Positions 1 through 10,318 are shown, numbered from the stretch's first letter. The stretch is DNA of 64,000 nt from Eupeodes corollae (GCF_945859685.1 NC_079147.1:144856645-144920644), one strand, 5' to 3'. Notes: generated from the sequence alone by a model not told the origin. Numbers and translations: made by a program.

Positions 1-235
1 TTCACTATTCACGTTAACGTTGCATTTACATCAAATCGTTCGCACCAAACAGTGACTTTTTCTGAAAAATTGGTAACTTCAAAAATGGTTCTTTTGCTTA
101 TGAACGTACTCATTCAACCAAAAATGATCTTCGTCGCTTAAAACAATTTTTCAATCAAAAGTGGATCTTGGGCTATTTTATCAAGGGACCATTCACCAGC
201 TTTGTGGAAGGTTGTTCGGCTTCAATAAAAAGTGA
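1..235 (-). mobile_element. Mariner-type transposase remnant
   Basis: Minus-strand translation, with frameshifts, shows LEWSLDKIAQDPLLIEKL, then a DEDHFWLN-like catalytic region and SEKVTVWCE, the pattern of mariner transposases around the second Asp (WAL.KLAEDPLF ... EKVTVWCGL). It is heavily decayed and cut by the window edge. The same transposase group recurs at 20800, 22390 and 42000. Confidence 0.55.
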
Positions 236-244
236 ATCAGCTGT

Positions 245-320
245 ATTTTGAAAGGTTCGGACCAGAATTTCTCGTGGAGGATTGGTCAATTCCTAGCAAG
301 AGGTAGTACCCGTAAAAATG
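245..320 (-). repeat. SINE fragment, reverse orientation
   Basis: The sequence CGTGGAGGATTGGTCAATTC followed by CTAGCAAGAGGTAGTACCCG matches the internal part of the tRNA-derived SINE seen in full at 32090-32285 and 50050-50205. It lies at the boundary between the mariner remnant and the LINE. Confidence 0.5.
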
Positions 321-985
321 TGCAAGAGATAATCCGCTTGCATCTTTAGTGTCTTTATAAATAGAGGTGATAGTCCGGTTTCCAGCATTATCACGTAATT
401 TAGAGTATTTTTCGGCAGACGAAATATTCTCTTCGTACAATGTGTAAAGAGTTTCTTTTTGAAACTTTTTGCATCCCCATACTTGTGAGCCATACAAAAG
501 GATACTTTCTGCAACTGCTTCAAATACCTTATATTTACTACTGTGAGCTATGTTTTCGTTTATAAAGCATTTTTTTCATGAAATATTAATTGCAGTTTTT
601 GACTTTTGTAGTTTCTCCCTAAAATGTTCTTCCAACTTCAGGTTTTTTGAAAAAATTACTCCTAAGCATTTGTATTCGTGGACACATTCTACATCTTCTC
701 CGTTGAAATTCCACTTTTCATTCGATGAATTTCTTCCCCCCCCCTTTCTTAAAGATCATCACCTTAGATTTTTGAGTATTAACTGTAAGGTTCCAAAGAC
801 AGCAGTTGTGGTATACTCTGTTTATCATAAGTTGTAGTGTTTCTGGAGAATACGTAAAAAATTGCCTTAATACGAAATCCTGCTAAATCAACCCCACCTG
901 AAAGGTAATCTACAAGATCATCTATGATAAGCGAAAACAAGATGAGACTCAGTGTACATCCCTGTCTTACTCCCGAATCTCCTTT
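320..985 (-). mobile_element. LINE 3' portion (reverse transcriptase end and C-terminal part)
   Basis: Minus-strand frames show GDSGVRQGCTLS and LILFSLIIDDL (the reverse transcriptase motif between the A and C boxes) near 985-890, then AESILLYGSQVWG-like and KRIFRLPKNTLNYVIMLETG further along. The last segment is the same as in the LINE at 18684-18986 (KRIFRMPSNTPNYMLL), so both copies belong to one family. Many stops and frameshifts. The upstream part of this copy continues at 2390-3760, on the other side of the Tc1 sequence. Confidence 0.75.
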
Positions 986-2340
986 TAACTGATTTAACTG
1001 TTGCCTGGATTTGTGGGTGGTGATTCCAAACGTGAATTACTCTTTCAATAAGCTTAGTTCTTGTTGTGACCGCATCTTTAGCCAGTTCCCTTTTCATCAG
1101 CTCCCACACGTTTTCTATTGGGTTCATATCAGGGCTGTTTCAAGGCCAGTCCAAAAGAGGGATGTTTTCTTCCCTCAAATAAGTTTTTATGGACCGGGCT
1201 GTGTGGCATGGAGCTCCATCTTGCATAAAAATGTATGGTTCTCCATTCGGGAACCATTCTCTGATCTGCGGCACCAAACGATTCCGCAAGACTTCTTTAT
1301 ACTGGTCTTGTCGCATTATCCCATTCACCACGTATAGACGTCCCGTACCTTTGCCGCTGATGACTGACCAGATCATCACTTTGGTAGGGTGCTTCACAGT
1401 TTGGACGATGCAATCGGGATGAAATTTTTCTCCACGGCCGCGGCGTCGACGAACAAACTGAGTTGTATTGACCAAGATATCAAAAGTGCTTTCATCGCTG
1501 ACACCTATCAAAAACACAAAAAAGAATTAAAAATTCTTAGGACAATTATGAATCGTATTTATTTTATCGTTTTATATAAATTTAGTATCAAATTACCGAT
1601 CTCGAGTAGTCCACATCCTTATTTCGGAACTTTTTAGCCCAATTCAGACGCTTTTTCTTCATTGCAGTTGTTAACTTTGGCTTTTTGGCTGGCTGAGGGC
1701 CCTAAAACCCAAATCTTTTAATTTTCTGCGTACGGTGCGCTCCGAAGCATTAATATTAGCTTCTTCCAATTTAGTTTGTACCATCTTTGTGGTTGCAAAC
1801 CTGTTTTCCAGGCAAATTTTCCTAACATATCTTTCAGACCTTAATGTGAAAATTGGCTTTCTTCCGCATCTGTTCTTTCTTTTTGGGCTTAAATCTTCAT
1901 CACATTTAATTTTGTTCTTAATCCATCTCACGCTAGCCTCAGACACGCCCACTTTACGAGATATTTCGCGGTTAGAAAAAATGTTTAGGTTGACCAAACA
2001 TTTCACTTCAGCTCTTTTACTTGGTGACAGATCTCCTCTCTTACCCATGGTTTAAATTTTACTATTTATTATTTTTGTTTTGCCAAAAATGTTTTTCAAT
2101 AACAGTAAAAAAAGCACACAAAAAAAAAACAATGCTATTAAATACCGTTAATAAGCACACAAAGCTTTTAAAGTCACACGAACCGGCAGAATAAAAAAAA
2201 TCAACTGCAAGAATTCTGTACTTGTTTAAGCTCTGTTGCCAATACTTTGACATTATGCATTTATAATGCAACATATTAAAATAAAACATAAAGAAAATAG
2301 AACCACAAACAAAAGTCTAATAAGCAAAACTTAGTTTCTG
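985..2340 (-). mobile_element. Truncated Tc1-type transposon with decayed transposase
   Basis: ATG at 2048 opens MGKRGDLSPSKRAEVKCLVN, a helix-turn-helix N-terminus (REISRKVGVSEASVRWIKNK). A second segment (1517-1140) has SDESTFDI, the first Asp, and FMQDGAPCHTA, the second Asp; a third (1137-985) has MNPIENVWELMKREL, the Glu. This is the DD34E triad of Tc1 elements. A GT...AG stretch at 1596-1505 could be a transposase intron. At about 985 the frame runs straight into LINE sequence, so the transposase C-terminus and that terminal repeat are missing. Confidence 0.85.
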
Positions 2341-2389
2341 TAACTTTTAACGTTAAAAATATATAAAATTAAAATTTAAAATATAAAAT

Positions 2390-3760
2390 TATATAAATTC
2401 TGCAGTGCGTCTATTGTAGAGTACCCTGATCTTAAGGCCTCTTGGTCTTGAGTCTCTTTTAAGAGGTTCTGATCTGCAATTTACGTTGTGGGTCTCTTCT
2501 GTAGCAGGGTTGTAAAAATCTTATAAGTCGAATTAAGAAATGAAATTCAACGACAGTTCGCTGCATCCAACAAGGATCCTTTTTTGTATATCGGTAAGAT
2601 TATAGGGTCTCGAAATTCATTTATGGAAATACTCCATTAAAAAGTATTGCCATACGTTATTTTAACATGACTGTTCCGTATTTATAGAATACCATTTGCA
2701 CCTGCCGCCGCTTTTCCATCCTTAAGAGATCCTAGAGTTAATTCCACTTCTTGAAGGTTATTTTCCGTATCTATGATTTCGTTGTTGAATCCAGATATCG
2801 CATAGGGCCAATTTGTTTGAATGCTACTTGGATTTAATAATTCTATGAATTGAGTGGATAGAATATTTGCACATAGTTTCTTATGCACTTGATTGTTTAC
2901 CAATCAATTCCCACGCAAGTTCCCAAAAATCTGTGGCGGTTTTGCAGGTTGCCAGTTTAGAAGCCTGCAGTTCTTCATAATTCTTCTTTTAGTTTTTACA
3001 TAGCTCCTTATATTGAGAGTTGGCCTCTAAGTAGATTCTTCTAAATAATCCTTGGGAATTCCGGAAATTTCTCAACCATGCAAAGGATTTCTTTCGGGCT
3101 TTTTGAAATTCTTCATCAAACCAAGGTTCGTTTATAAATTTGCTCCTTTTTCAACGGCCCTGTTGTTGAGGGTAAGATGACTTTGTTATTTGCTCTAACA
3201 TAGGAAAGTCTACATTTAGGTGTGATTGAAGTTTCAAATCATGTTGTTGTCTATGTGCCCTGGATTTTTGAGATATTCCATTTGAGTCTAGCAAGTAATA
3301 GCGTGCTAAAGATTTCTTTATTTGGTTGTATACGCCATTGGAAAGTAACAACCACTGGAAAATGATCCGAGTATGGATTTTCTTTGATTTCAAATCTTTC
3401 AAATCTTCACCTTAAATTGCATAATCTATTGCTGATGCTCTTCGTCCTCCTCAAAATGTATGATTTCCCTCACAATCAATTGAACTGGTTCCATTTTGAA
3501 TACGAAGTCAAAATGAATCACATAATTCTAACAGTTTCCTTCCTCTGGCATTACAAATGGTATCTTTTGATTGCCTCAAAATGCCCTTTACTTCGTTCAA
3601 TACTCCTGAATCAAGACCGATTCTCGCGTTTAAATCACCAATCAGCATAAAGTTTGAAGATCTTCTTTCGTTAATTACCTCCGTTATTTTTTCAAAGTCG
3701 TTTTCCCAATTATTGCAGTTTACGTATAAAGGTAGTATCCAAAGCCATTAGTATTTATTT
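2390..3760 (-). mobile_element. LINE 5' portion (endonuclease end to reverse transcriptase)
   Basis: Minus-strand reading shows YSDHFPVVVTFQW (last motif of an endonuclease/exonuclease/phosphatase domain) near 3370, an LGSLKDGKAAAGANGIL linker at about 2690, then KKGSLLDAANCRGISFLNST-like and GYSTIDALQNLY, the fingers of a reverse transcriptase. Continuous with 320-985 as one copy interrupted by the Tc1 sequence, with some LINE sequence deleted at the junction. All frames are broken. Confidence 0.75.
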
Positions 3761-4906
3761 CCAAATCTATAAACGATATCCAAACGTGTATCAAAAACTC
3801 ACATTTAACATATTTCATGTGATAATGACATTGTATTTCACTGACAAACTTGTCTGTCAATATTTAATGAAATACAGATTTGTCAGGCAAGTGTGAAAAT
3901 TTGTAAAATCGTCACCTGTCAATTTATATGAAATAGGGCCCTGGTTCAGTATTTGAATAGAGATGTTGAGTACGTTTAACGAAGGTTCAATTTGTTTAAT
4001 CACGATGACAAGATCAACTTGTGAGCAAAAATATGATGCCAGAGGAAGAATATTCATTACAAACTTTTAAACCAAATTGATCATGAATCAATTGACAGCT
4101 GTCAAAAAAAAAAACAACTTGGAAAAAAGGATTTCCAGATTGAAGCCTACACGTAAAAAAACCGTTACGTATGTATAATCAACTTAACTATTATTTACTC
4201 TGAGCGATAGATTATTAAATTTCGGTTGTCCTTTTTTAATAATAGCAAAAAACAACATAACTCATCAAAGCAAATCACACATATTATTTTTTTTCCTTTT
4301 TTTACTTCGGTTTCTCCTAAAAAGAATTTGCACAAACAAATAAATTATTAACAAGAAAAAATATACATTTGTATGTATAAATAAGAAGATTTTATAAATA
4401 TATAATATTATTATAATGATTTTACTTTTTAAGTTATAAATAAAATAAAAAATGATTTATTTATTATATGTTTTTAATAAAGAGAGAGAGAGAGAGAATG
4501 AGAGAATACATTGCACATTAATGATTTGTTTGCTGATGTTAAAACAAATGGTGTAAATGGCATATATCCATCTTTTTCTTTTAGTTCCAATTTCTTCTGT
4601 TTTCTCATAATATTGTGTTAAAAGTGTATCAAGAAAGAGAGAAATGTATTCACCATTTTTGTTTTCGTTTGTTGTATAGATTTTTTAACAAATATAAACA
4701 ATCATAATAATATTTTTATTTTATTATTTAAATAAATAAAAAACAGATATTATTATCATAAATAAAGGAAACATTGTTGTGATTTGTGTATGTGTATTTT
4801 GTTTTGGTTTTTTTTCATTGTTTTTGTTTGTGTAATTCACAACATTTTGATTTTAAATTTATGTTTAATAGTTTTGGATAATTTTCTTAAAAATGGATTA
4901 AAATTT
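3761..4906. other. AT-rich stretch, likely 3' UTR of the exon at 4907 plus spacer
   Basis: No coding signal. It contains an (AG)8 run at 4481-4497 and several minus-strand AATAAA signals. A diverged inverted motif (GACAAACTTGTCTGTCA and related words) at 3835-3930 looks like a small decayed repeat. Confidence 0.4.
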
Positions 4907-4989
4907 TTAATAACCAGCCAATTCGGCGAATGTGGAGTCCATTTCGTCGGCAAGAGACTTGTATCTGTCTTTGTTGATGCCCAATTCGT
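4907..4989 (-). CDS. Alternative tropomyosin terminal exon downstream of Tm2
   Basis: This exon has acceptor TATACAG|AC, phase 1, and 83 bp, identical in length and phase to the Tm2 last exon. It reads Asp, then ELGINKDRYKSLADEMD and STFAELAGY, stop. It is clearly a tropomyosin exon 9. Because it lies 2.7 kb downstream of the Tm2 last exon on the same strand, the simplest reading is a second, mutually exclusive Tm2 C-terminus. A Tm1 transcript that skips over the whole of Tm2 could also use it, which is less likely. Several AATAAA-type signals on the minus strand lie between 4350 and 4760. Confidence 0.85.
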
Positions 4990-5559
4990 CTGTATAAATG
5001 AATTAAATAGAAGAAAAGAAATTAAAAAAATATATTAAAATCGATTTGTAAACAAAAAATATTTATAAATTTTATGTGGCAATTTGTTATATATACAAAC
5101 ATATTGTTTGATGAAAATTAAATACGAGTTCGAATGGAAATGGAGATATGTATAAGAAGTGCAATAAATGTACGTTTCTCTGAAGTCCATTGAATTTATA
5201 CGTCAGTTTAATCCATCTGTCAAACATCAAAAATCCAAATGTATTTTTTTGACTAGAAAACCAGACTGAATTTTAGAATTCTTAAGAAATCAAATCATAA
5301 AAATGCAGTTCTCACATTTTTGACAGATAAAGTGAGAAATTGTTTTTATATTTTTGAAAAAAACTGACATTTCTGAGATCTTGATTGGAAAGTTAAGAAG
5401 ACAGTAGTTTGACAATCATCTCAGATAAGATGCAGTCTTGTGTGAATTAGAGATTTCATTAACTGAATTTCCATATATTGGGAGTGGGATTTTAACTTTA
5501 AAAAGATGGTTATCGTCTTTCCCCAATGACTTCAATTAATTGAGACTTTAGACTCTGGA

Positions 5560-6100
5560 TTCAGTTGAGGTTGAAAATTAATTTACCATATAGTCTGACT
5601 TTATCGGTTTTATGACATTTACAACTCAATTAAGTTGAAACTGTTTGACATTTGCAGTTGAAAATTATGTATTTGAGATTTTGAGATTTCACTATCCATC
5701 TCTTTTTCGCAACCGGAATATTGCGCGTCTTCGTCTGAAATCCACTCGTTGGTAACTGTTTCTATAATTTTTTTTTATCTTTTTCACTTAGCAAACTGGA
5801 TGGAAGATTGATTTTTTCATAAAATGAGCGTTTATCCGGAGGCCACTTCGGCCCCAAAAGAGGAGGGTGATTATCACCATCCATCAGTCGCAAATTTAAT
5901 TCTCACAGAAAAAAAAGAAACTTTGAATTAAAATCAATTAATGAAGCGCTGCCTGAAACACGTCCACACTCGTTCGCGTTACCAGAGAGAATCCTTTCTT
6001 TTTTCTTTTCAGTTGAAAATTGATTTACCATATAGTCTGACATTATCGTTTTTATGACGTTTACAACTCAACTAAGTTGAAATTATTTGACATTTGAATA
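5560..6100 (+). repeat. Pair of about 90-bp direct repeats flanking a small ORF
   Basis: The block around TTTACCATATAGTCTGAC (5560-5660) recurs at 6010-6100 in the same orientation with scattered substitutions. Both end in AGTTGAAA then a TTTGACATTT word. Between them lies a more GC-rich 300 bp that does not look like the neighbouring DNA and holds the ORF at 5824-5931. Confidence 0.6.
5824..5931 (+). pseudogene. Possible captured gene fragment, 35-residue ORF
   Basis: ATG in ATAAAATGAGC opens MSVYPEATSAPKEEGDYHHP, continues SVANLILTE and stops after KKETLN. Upstream, CTCTTTTTCGCAACCGG resembles a start-site oligopyrimidine region, and a GTAACT...TTCACTTAG stretch at about 5750-5790 looks like a very short intron. 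The codon use and GC content differ from the flanks. It may be the 5' end of a cellular gene copied into a repeat. I do not recognise the gene. Confidence 0.25.
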
Positions 6101-6934
6101 GATTTTTAAGAAATGACTTCAGAAAACATATCATCATTTTACAAAACTACATATCTGGTGGTGAGGGATAAAAGACATATTTTTCATTTTGTTAGTAAAT
6201 CGGTGCATTATTTATACAGAGAAAACATAAAACAATGGTGAATTTAAGAACATAGTTGCATATCTTCATATAGACCATAGACGGTAACAGTTTACATATT
6301 GTGTGATGGGTACAAAAAAGGATTGACACTTAATTTTGTGCGTGTGCTTGTTTTTTTTTTGTTGTTGTTTTATAAACAATTTCGAAGGATTCATTCATGT
6401 GTGAAGTAATACATTATATAGAAACAATGACATAAACACAAAAATAAAATAAAATTTTTAAAAGAAAAAATCACCTTTTATATTACAATGTTACGATTGT
6501 GATTTTTCAAGAGTGTTGGAGTATCAAAACAAAAAAACTGTCGTTTTTCAAAAATTATCAAAAACTTTCGATTGGCATCAATTATTTTGTTTTTTATCAA
6601 CATATTGCCAACAAAAAAAAGAACGCGAAGATAATTCATCGTAATTAACATCACTTTGTTACCCACAGGCGTGATGATTTTTGTTTGTTTTTGGTTTTAT
6701 ATTACAAAATGTTGGTGTTTTTTTAAAGTTCATTATGTTTTTTTTTAAACTGTAATTTACAGTGTATCTTATTTGTTCAGGGAATATATTTAAAAAATGA
6801 GGATATTTTGTACAATATTATATTATATGCAGGTGACTTAAAGCAGCTTTGATTTTATGACAGAATAACAATTTTACAGTTTTGATATTGCGTATCTTAT
6901 AAAAATATCAAACTTCAAGAAAACTTCTTAATCA

Positions 6935-7190
6935 AAATATCAATGTTAGTTTCTTTTTAAAAATACTTAACAATTTCAGTTTGACATTTAAAGTGTCAGT
7001 TTCTTTCTGAAGAGACTTAACATTTTCAGTTTGACATTTGAAACGTCAATTTCTTTTGGAAAAGACTTAACATTTTCAGGTTGACATTTGAAATGTCAGT
7101 TTCTTTTTAAAAAGATTCAACATTTTCAGTTTGACATTAGAAATGTAAGTTTCTTTCAAAAGAACTTACTCTTCCAGTTTGACATTTGAA
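6935..7190. repeat. 50-bp tandem repeat, about five imperfect units
   Basis: Units start CTTAACATTTTCAGTTTGAC and carry a near-palindrome ACATTTGAAATGT in the middle, followed by CAGTTTCTTTT. Unit length is 50 bp where it can be counted, with substitutions and a few indels toward the right. It lies between the two tropomyosin last exons (7727 and 4989). Confidence 0.8.
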
Positions 7191-7726
7191 TACTAACCGA
7201 GAAAATACCTTCTGTCATAGAAAATTAAAATGGATAGCCTTAAGCTTGAAAACAAAATTTATACAAATAAAAAAAGAAGATAAATAAGGAATCACTGTCC
7301 ATAAAGACGACACAATCTGGACGCATACAAAATTTTATGGAAACTGCGAAATACGGTGCGAGGAAAAAATTTGCATCAAATTTTCTGAACTACTCGTACA
7401 ATATCAAATAGAAAAAAAATCTATTACAATAATCGCAATAATTATGCTGATTTCTTAATAAAACAAACAAATTACTGCTAATTTCATCCAAGAAATTCAA
7501 CTTAATGTTTTGTTTTTGTTGCTAAGTAAGCAAACTGAATGCAGTGCATTTTGGACAGTTTTGATTTCAATTGGAAAAATAAAAACGAATTTCATAATGT
7601 AAATCGAGATATGCTTGGTAAAAATGGGTAAACAAAATATATCGTGTGTAGGTGTCATTGTAAATGTCTTGTAAATTGTTTTTGAAGTTCATTATTATAA
7701 TAATTATTATTCTTTTGTTTGTTTTT

Positions 7727-7809
7727 TTAATATCCAGTAAGTTCAGCAAATGTTGAATCCAAATCGTCGCAGATCGCTTTGTACTTTTCTTTTTCGTGGA
7801 AGAGACGGT
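7727..7809 (-). CDS. Tm2: Tropomyosin-2, terminal exon (C-terminus ending AELTGY)
   Basis: This is the last 27 codons including stop, with acceptor TTTGCAG|AC. The split codon gives Asp, then RLFHEKEKYKAICDDLD and STFAELTGY. This is the muscle-type tropomyosin tail that overlaps the next molecule's N-terminus and contacts troponin T. With the three upstream exons the total is 855 bp, or 284 residues plus stop, exactly the standard high-molecular-weight tropomyosin length, which supports every junction chosen. Confidence 0.95.
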
Positions 7810-8117
7810 CTGCAAAAAGCATCATTAATATTAAAAGCACAGCATTTTTTATACAGTAAACTTAAAAATAGTGTTAATTTAAGATTAGAAATTTTTCTTT
7901 TTTTCATTTTTACAAAATGTATGTATTCATAAATATTTTTTTTTTCAAAAATTTTAGTATATTTTTTTATTTTTTTCTTTTTATATCTAAATGTTAGTTT
8001 AAGCGTAAATAAAGATTTTTTGAAAAAATATTTTTCAATACATGATCGAAATATAATTGTTTTTAAATGTAAAATATACTATACAATAAATTAATATTTT
8101 TAAACTATAAACATTAC

Positions 8118-8295
8118 CTTCTAGCCTGTCGACTTCCTTTTGGAGCCTCTTAACTTGCTTCTCAGCATGTTCGGCACGTTGTTCGGCTTCCTTCAATTTA
8201 ACAGTCAATGTTTTCATTTCGCGCTTGAATTCTTCAACACGTTGGTTAGCCTTCTCTTCGGATACTTCCAAAGATTTCAAGGAGTTACCAACAAC
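8118..8295 (-). CDS. Tm2: Tropomyosin-2, third coding exon
   Basis: This exon supplies residues 199-257, starting VVGNSLKSLEVSEEKANQR and ending KEVDRLE before a split Asp codon (GAAG|GTAATG, phase 1). The VVGN.LKSLEVSEEKA block is the most conserved tropomyosin segment and is shared with Tm1 exon 6 at 45495-45570. The 178 bp equals the last 45 bp of exon 6 plus exons 7 (63) and 8 (70). The donor phase is compatible with two acceptors downstream, at 7809 and 4989, so this exon may be the branch point for two C-termini. Confidence 0.95.
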
Positions 8296-8363
8296 CTATG
8301 AGGAAATTTTGTGTTTAATTATAATCGCTTTGTTTTTTAACTGTACTTTTAACAGTGTTCTAC

Positions 8364-8583
8364 CTTCAATTCTTCTTCGAGTTCCATGATCTTTGACTCA
8401 CCGGAACGGACACGATCTTCAGCAACTTCAAGTTCATCTTCAACAAAGGCCAACTTGCGGGAGACTTCATCGGATTTGGTATCGGCATCTTCAGCCAACA
8501 TACGGGCTTCCTTCAATTGGTTGGTCAATTGATCCATACGTTCTTCATCTTGTTGGGAACGGTTCTCCAATACTTTGCACATA
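8364..8583 (-). CDS. Tm2: Tropomyosin-2, second coding exon
   Basis: This exon supplies residues 125-198, beginning with the split Arg codon and then MCKVLENRSQQDEERMDQL. It carries the central coiled-coil periods, with acidic surface clusters that bind actin. The acceptor is TTAAAG|T and the donor is AAG|GTAGAA (phase 0). The 220 bp covers what are exons 4, 5 and the first 31 bp of exon 6 in other animal tropomyosins, so the following intron sits inside ancestral exon 6. That position is a Tm2-specific feature seen here against the neighbouring Tm1, where exon 6 is an intact 76 bp. Confidence 0.95.
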
Positions 8584-8652
8584 CTTTAATAATATATGAT
8601 AATATATTAAATTGAATTTAAGAATATTACGTGATTATATGTATAAACTTAC

Positions 8653-9026
8653 CGGTTGTTCTCATCGGCAGCTTGGGTAGCTTCCAGCAATTTTTGTTGA
8701 GCACTGGTTGAGCGTTCTTCAGATTTTTCCAAATCCTCTTCAATTTGTTGCACCTTACGATTCAAAGTGGCAACTTCTGATTCAGTTGAGGTCAAGAGTT
8801 TTTCCTTTTCCTCCAATTCGCGGTTGGCCTTTTCCAAGGCATCCTTAGATGTTACCAAATCAACTTCAACCTGGACCAATTTCTTTTCCAAGTCACGAGT
8901 TTCCTCATTGAGTTTATCGACACGAGAATTAGCATCCTTAGCTTGGTTTTCGCAGGTATCGGCCTTGTCAATGGCGTTATCCTTTTCAAGCTTCATCGCT
9001 TGCATCTTCTTCTTGATGGCGTCCAT
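8653..9026 (-). CDS. Tm2: Tropomyosin-2, first coding exon
   Basis: This exon holds the initiator ATG (9026) and residues 1-124 of an actin-binding coiled coil, starting MDAIKKKMQAMKLEKDNAID, the canonical tropomyosin N-terminus used for head-to-tail overlap. Heptad repeats run without a break. The exon ends in CG|GTAAGT (phase 2). Its 374 bp equals the sum of animal tropomyosin exons 1, 2 and 3 (114+126+134), so introns present in ancestral genes are missing. A pyrimidine-ended acceptor at 9076-9077 (TTTCAG) suggests about 49 bp of 5' UTR here and a separate noncoding first exon upstream, as in Drosophila Tm2. The match to the fly Tm2 protein is near identity in the parts I recognise. Confidence 0.96.
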
Positions 9027-9075
9027 GGTGAATGTGTTTTTTTATAACTTTGGAACAAAATGAATACGAAGAAAA
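9027..9075 (-). promoter_or_regulatory. Tm2: Tm2 5' UTR part of the first coding exon
   Basis: Minus strand ATATATTTCAG at 9076-9086 followed by 49 bp to the ATG suggests a 5' UTR segment spliced to an upstream noncoding exon. A TTATAAAAAAA string lies 15-25 bp before the ATG and could be mistaken for a TATA box, but it is too close to the start codon. No upstream exon was identified. Confidence 0.45.
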
Positions 9076-9365
9076 CTGAAATATATACAAATTGAGGAAA
9101 AAAATTAAATAAAATCCAATTGTTTTAAAATATTATTTTTTTTTATCAAGAACTTGTATAATATATTTACTAAAATTTTATCTAATTGGCGCCCAATTTG
9201 AGTGTTGTCATCATAATTAAACACCAACAATTTGCTTCTGTCAATATCAGTCTCTTTGGAAGAAAGTTTTTCAAAAAGAAGTTTCAAAATAATACTCTCT
9301 AAGTTGCGTGTTTTTGCCAGCACTACGTCATAAGATGCTGTCCAAAAAAGACTTCCAGCGCCATT

Positions 9366-9912
9366 GGGCAGGTTAAGGCGACATAAGGGACTTGAAAGTC
9401 AGGCAAGTTTCTAGTATCTGATAGACCAGCTGCCAAAAAATTACATTCTTATTAAGGCAACTTTAATGGAAAGTTGACTGGAAAGTTAGTCAAGAAAAAT
9501 CTCCCTAACTATCAAATCAAGTCTACTTCTATCAAAATGACAGTTGATAATGTTTTTTCATTCAACTGAAAGCTGAACTTTATTACTCTCTGATTTATTG
9601 ATTTTCTGCACAACTTTATTTAGTGCTCTGTAAAAGGGTTTCTTGTCAATTTGGAAAAGAAATAACTAATATTTCTTTACAATAAAAAATACAAATCGTG
9701 GTGGACTTGTAGCTTGCCTGAGGAGTGTTTTGACGACAATAATTTTGTTGGTATTTTTTGTACTTTAAACTTAAAGTAGAGGTTTGTGAAGTAAAATTCT
9801 GAATTTGAAATTCATGACGTTTGAAAAAATAATTAGTTGCCTTGGTCAAAATGTACGTTCAAAGAATGAAGTTGACTGCAAATGAAGTCCCTTATGTTGC
9901 CTGAACCTGCCC
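9366..9912 (+). mobile_element. MITE with terminal inverted repeats, complete copy
   Basis: The left end GGGCAGGTTAAGGCGACATA and the right end TTATGTTGCCTGAACCTGCCC are inverted repeats of about 30 bp. ATT flanks both sides (9363-9365 and 9913-9915), suggesting a 3-bp target duplication. No transposase. Internal words (CAAGTTTCTAGTATCTGAT, AATGACAGTTGATAATG) recur in copies at 21390-21936, 50785-50945 and 57168-57512. It sits 340 bp upstream of the Tm2 start codon, in its 5' intron or flank. Confidence 0.85.
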
Positions 9913-10055
9913 ATTACTTGCAATTATTACAATGTGGCGCAAAATTTGTCACTATTAAGCGTTTTTATTTTTTAACACAGGGCAGAGCTCTGTCACTTTT
10001 TTTGGAGCTTGGAGCTTGGAGCGTGCTCTGAGCAATCTCTGATTTAAAAAAGATT

Positions 10056-10236
10056 GATTTTCAGAAACTACAAAAAGCAGTATTTCTGATTTAAGAGTGG
10101 AGTAATATTGACGAAGGTAATAGTGATTGCAGTAGTACCCGTAACGTAATGGTTAGGGCGTTTTACTGTCATGCAAGGGACCTTGGGTTAAATCAATGCC
10201 TGTGCTACTTTACTTTTTCACGGGTAGGTACTGCCT
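10056..10236 (+). repeat. First unit of a 188-bp tandem duplication covering a SINE head
   Basis: The stretch from TTTCAGAAACTACAAAA through the SINE head (AGTAGTACCCGTAACGTAAT ... TGTGCTAC) is repeated almost identically from 10237. Offset between equivalent bases is 188 bp. The promoter-like A box TGGTTAGGGCG and B box GGGTTAAATC are present, but the B box is altered relative to the second unit. Confidence 0.75.
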
Positions 10237-10318
10237 GATTGACTTTCAGAAACTACAAAAAAATCAGTATTTCTGATTTAAGAGTGGAGTAATATTGACC
10301 AAGGTAATAGTGATTGCA

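Noticed and set aside
9041..9051. TATA box for Tm2
   Set aside because: Only 15-25 bp from the ATG and downstream of a likely 3' splice site; most likely within the 5' UTR.
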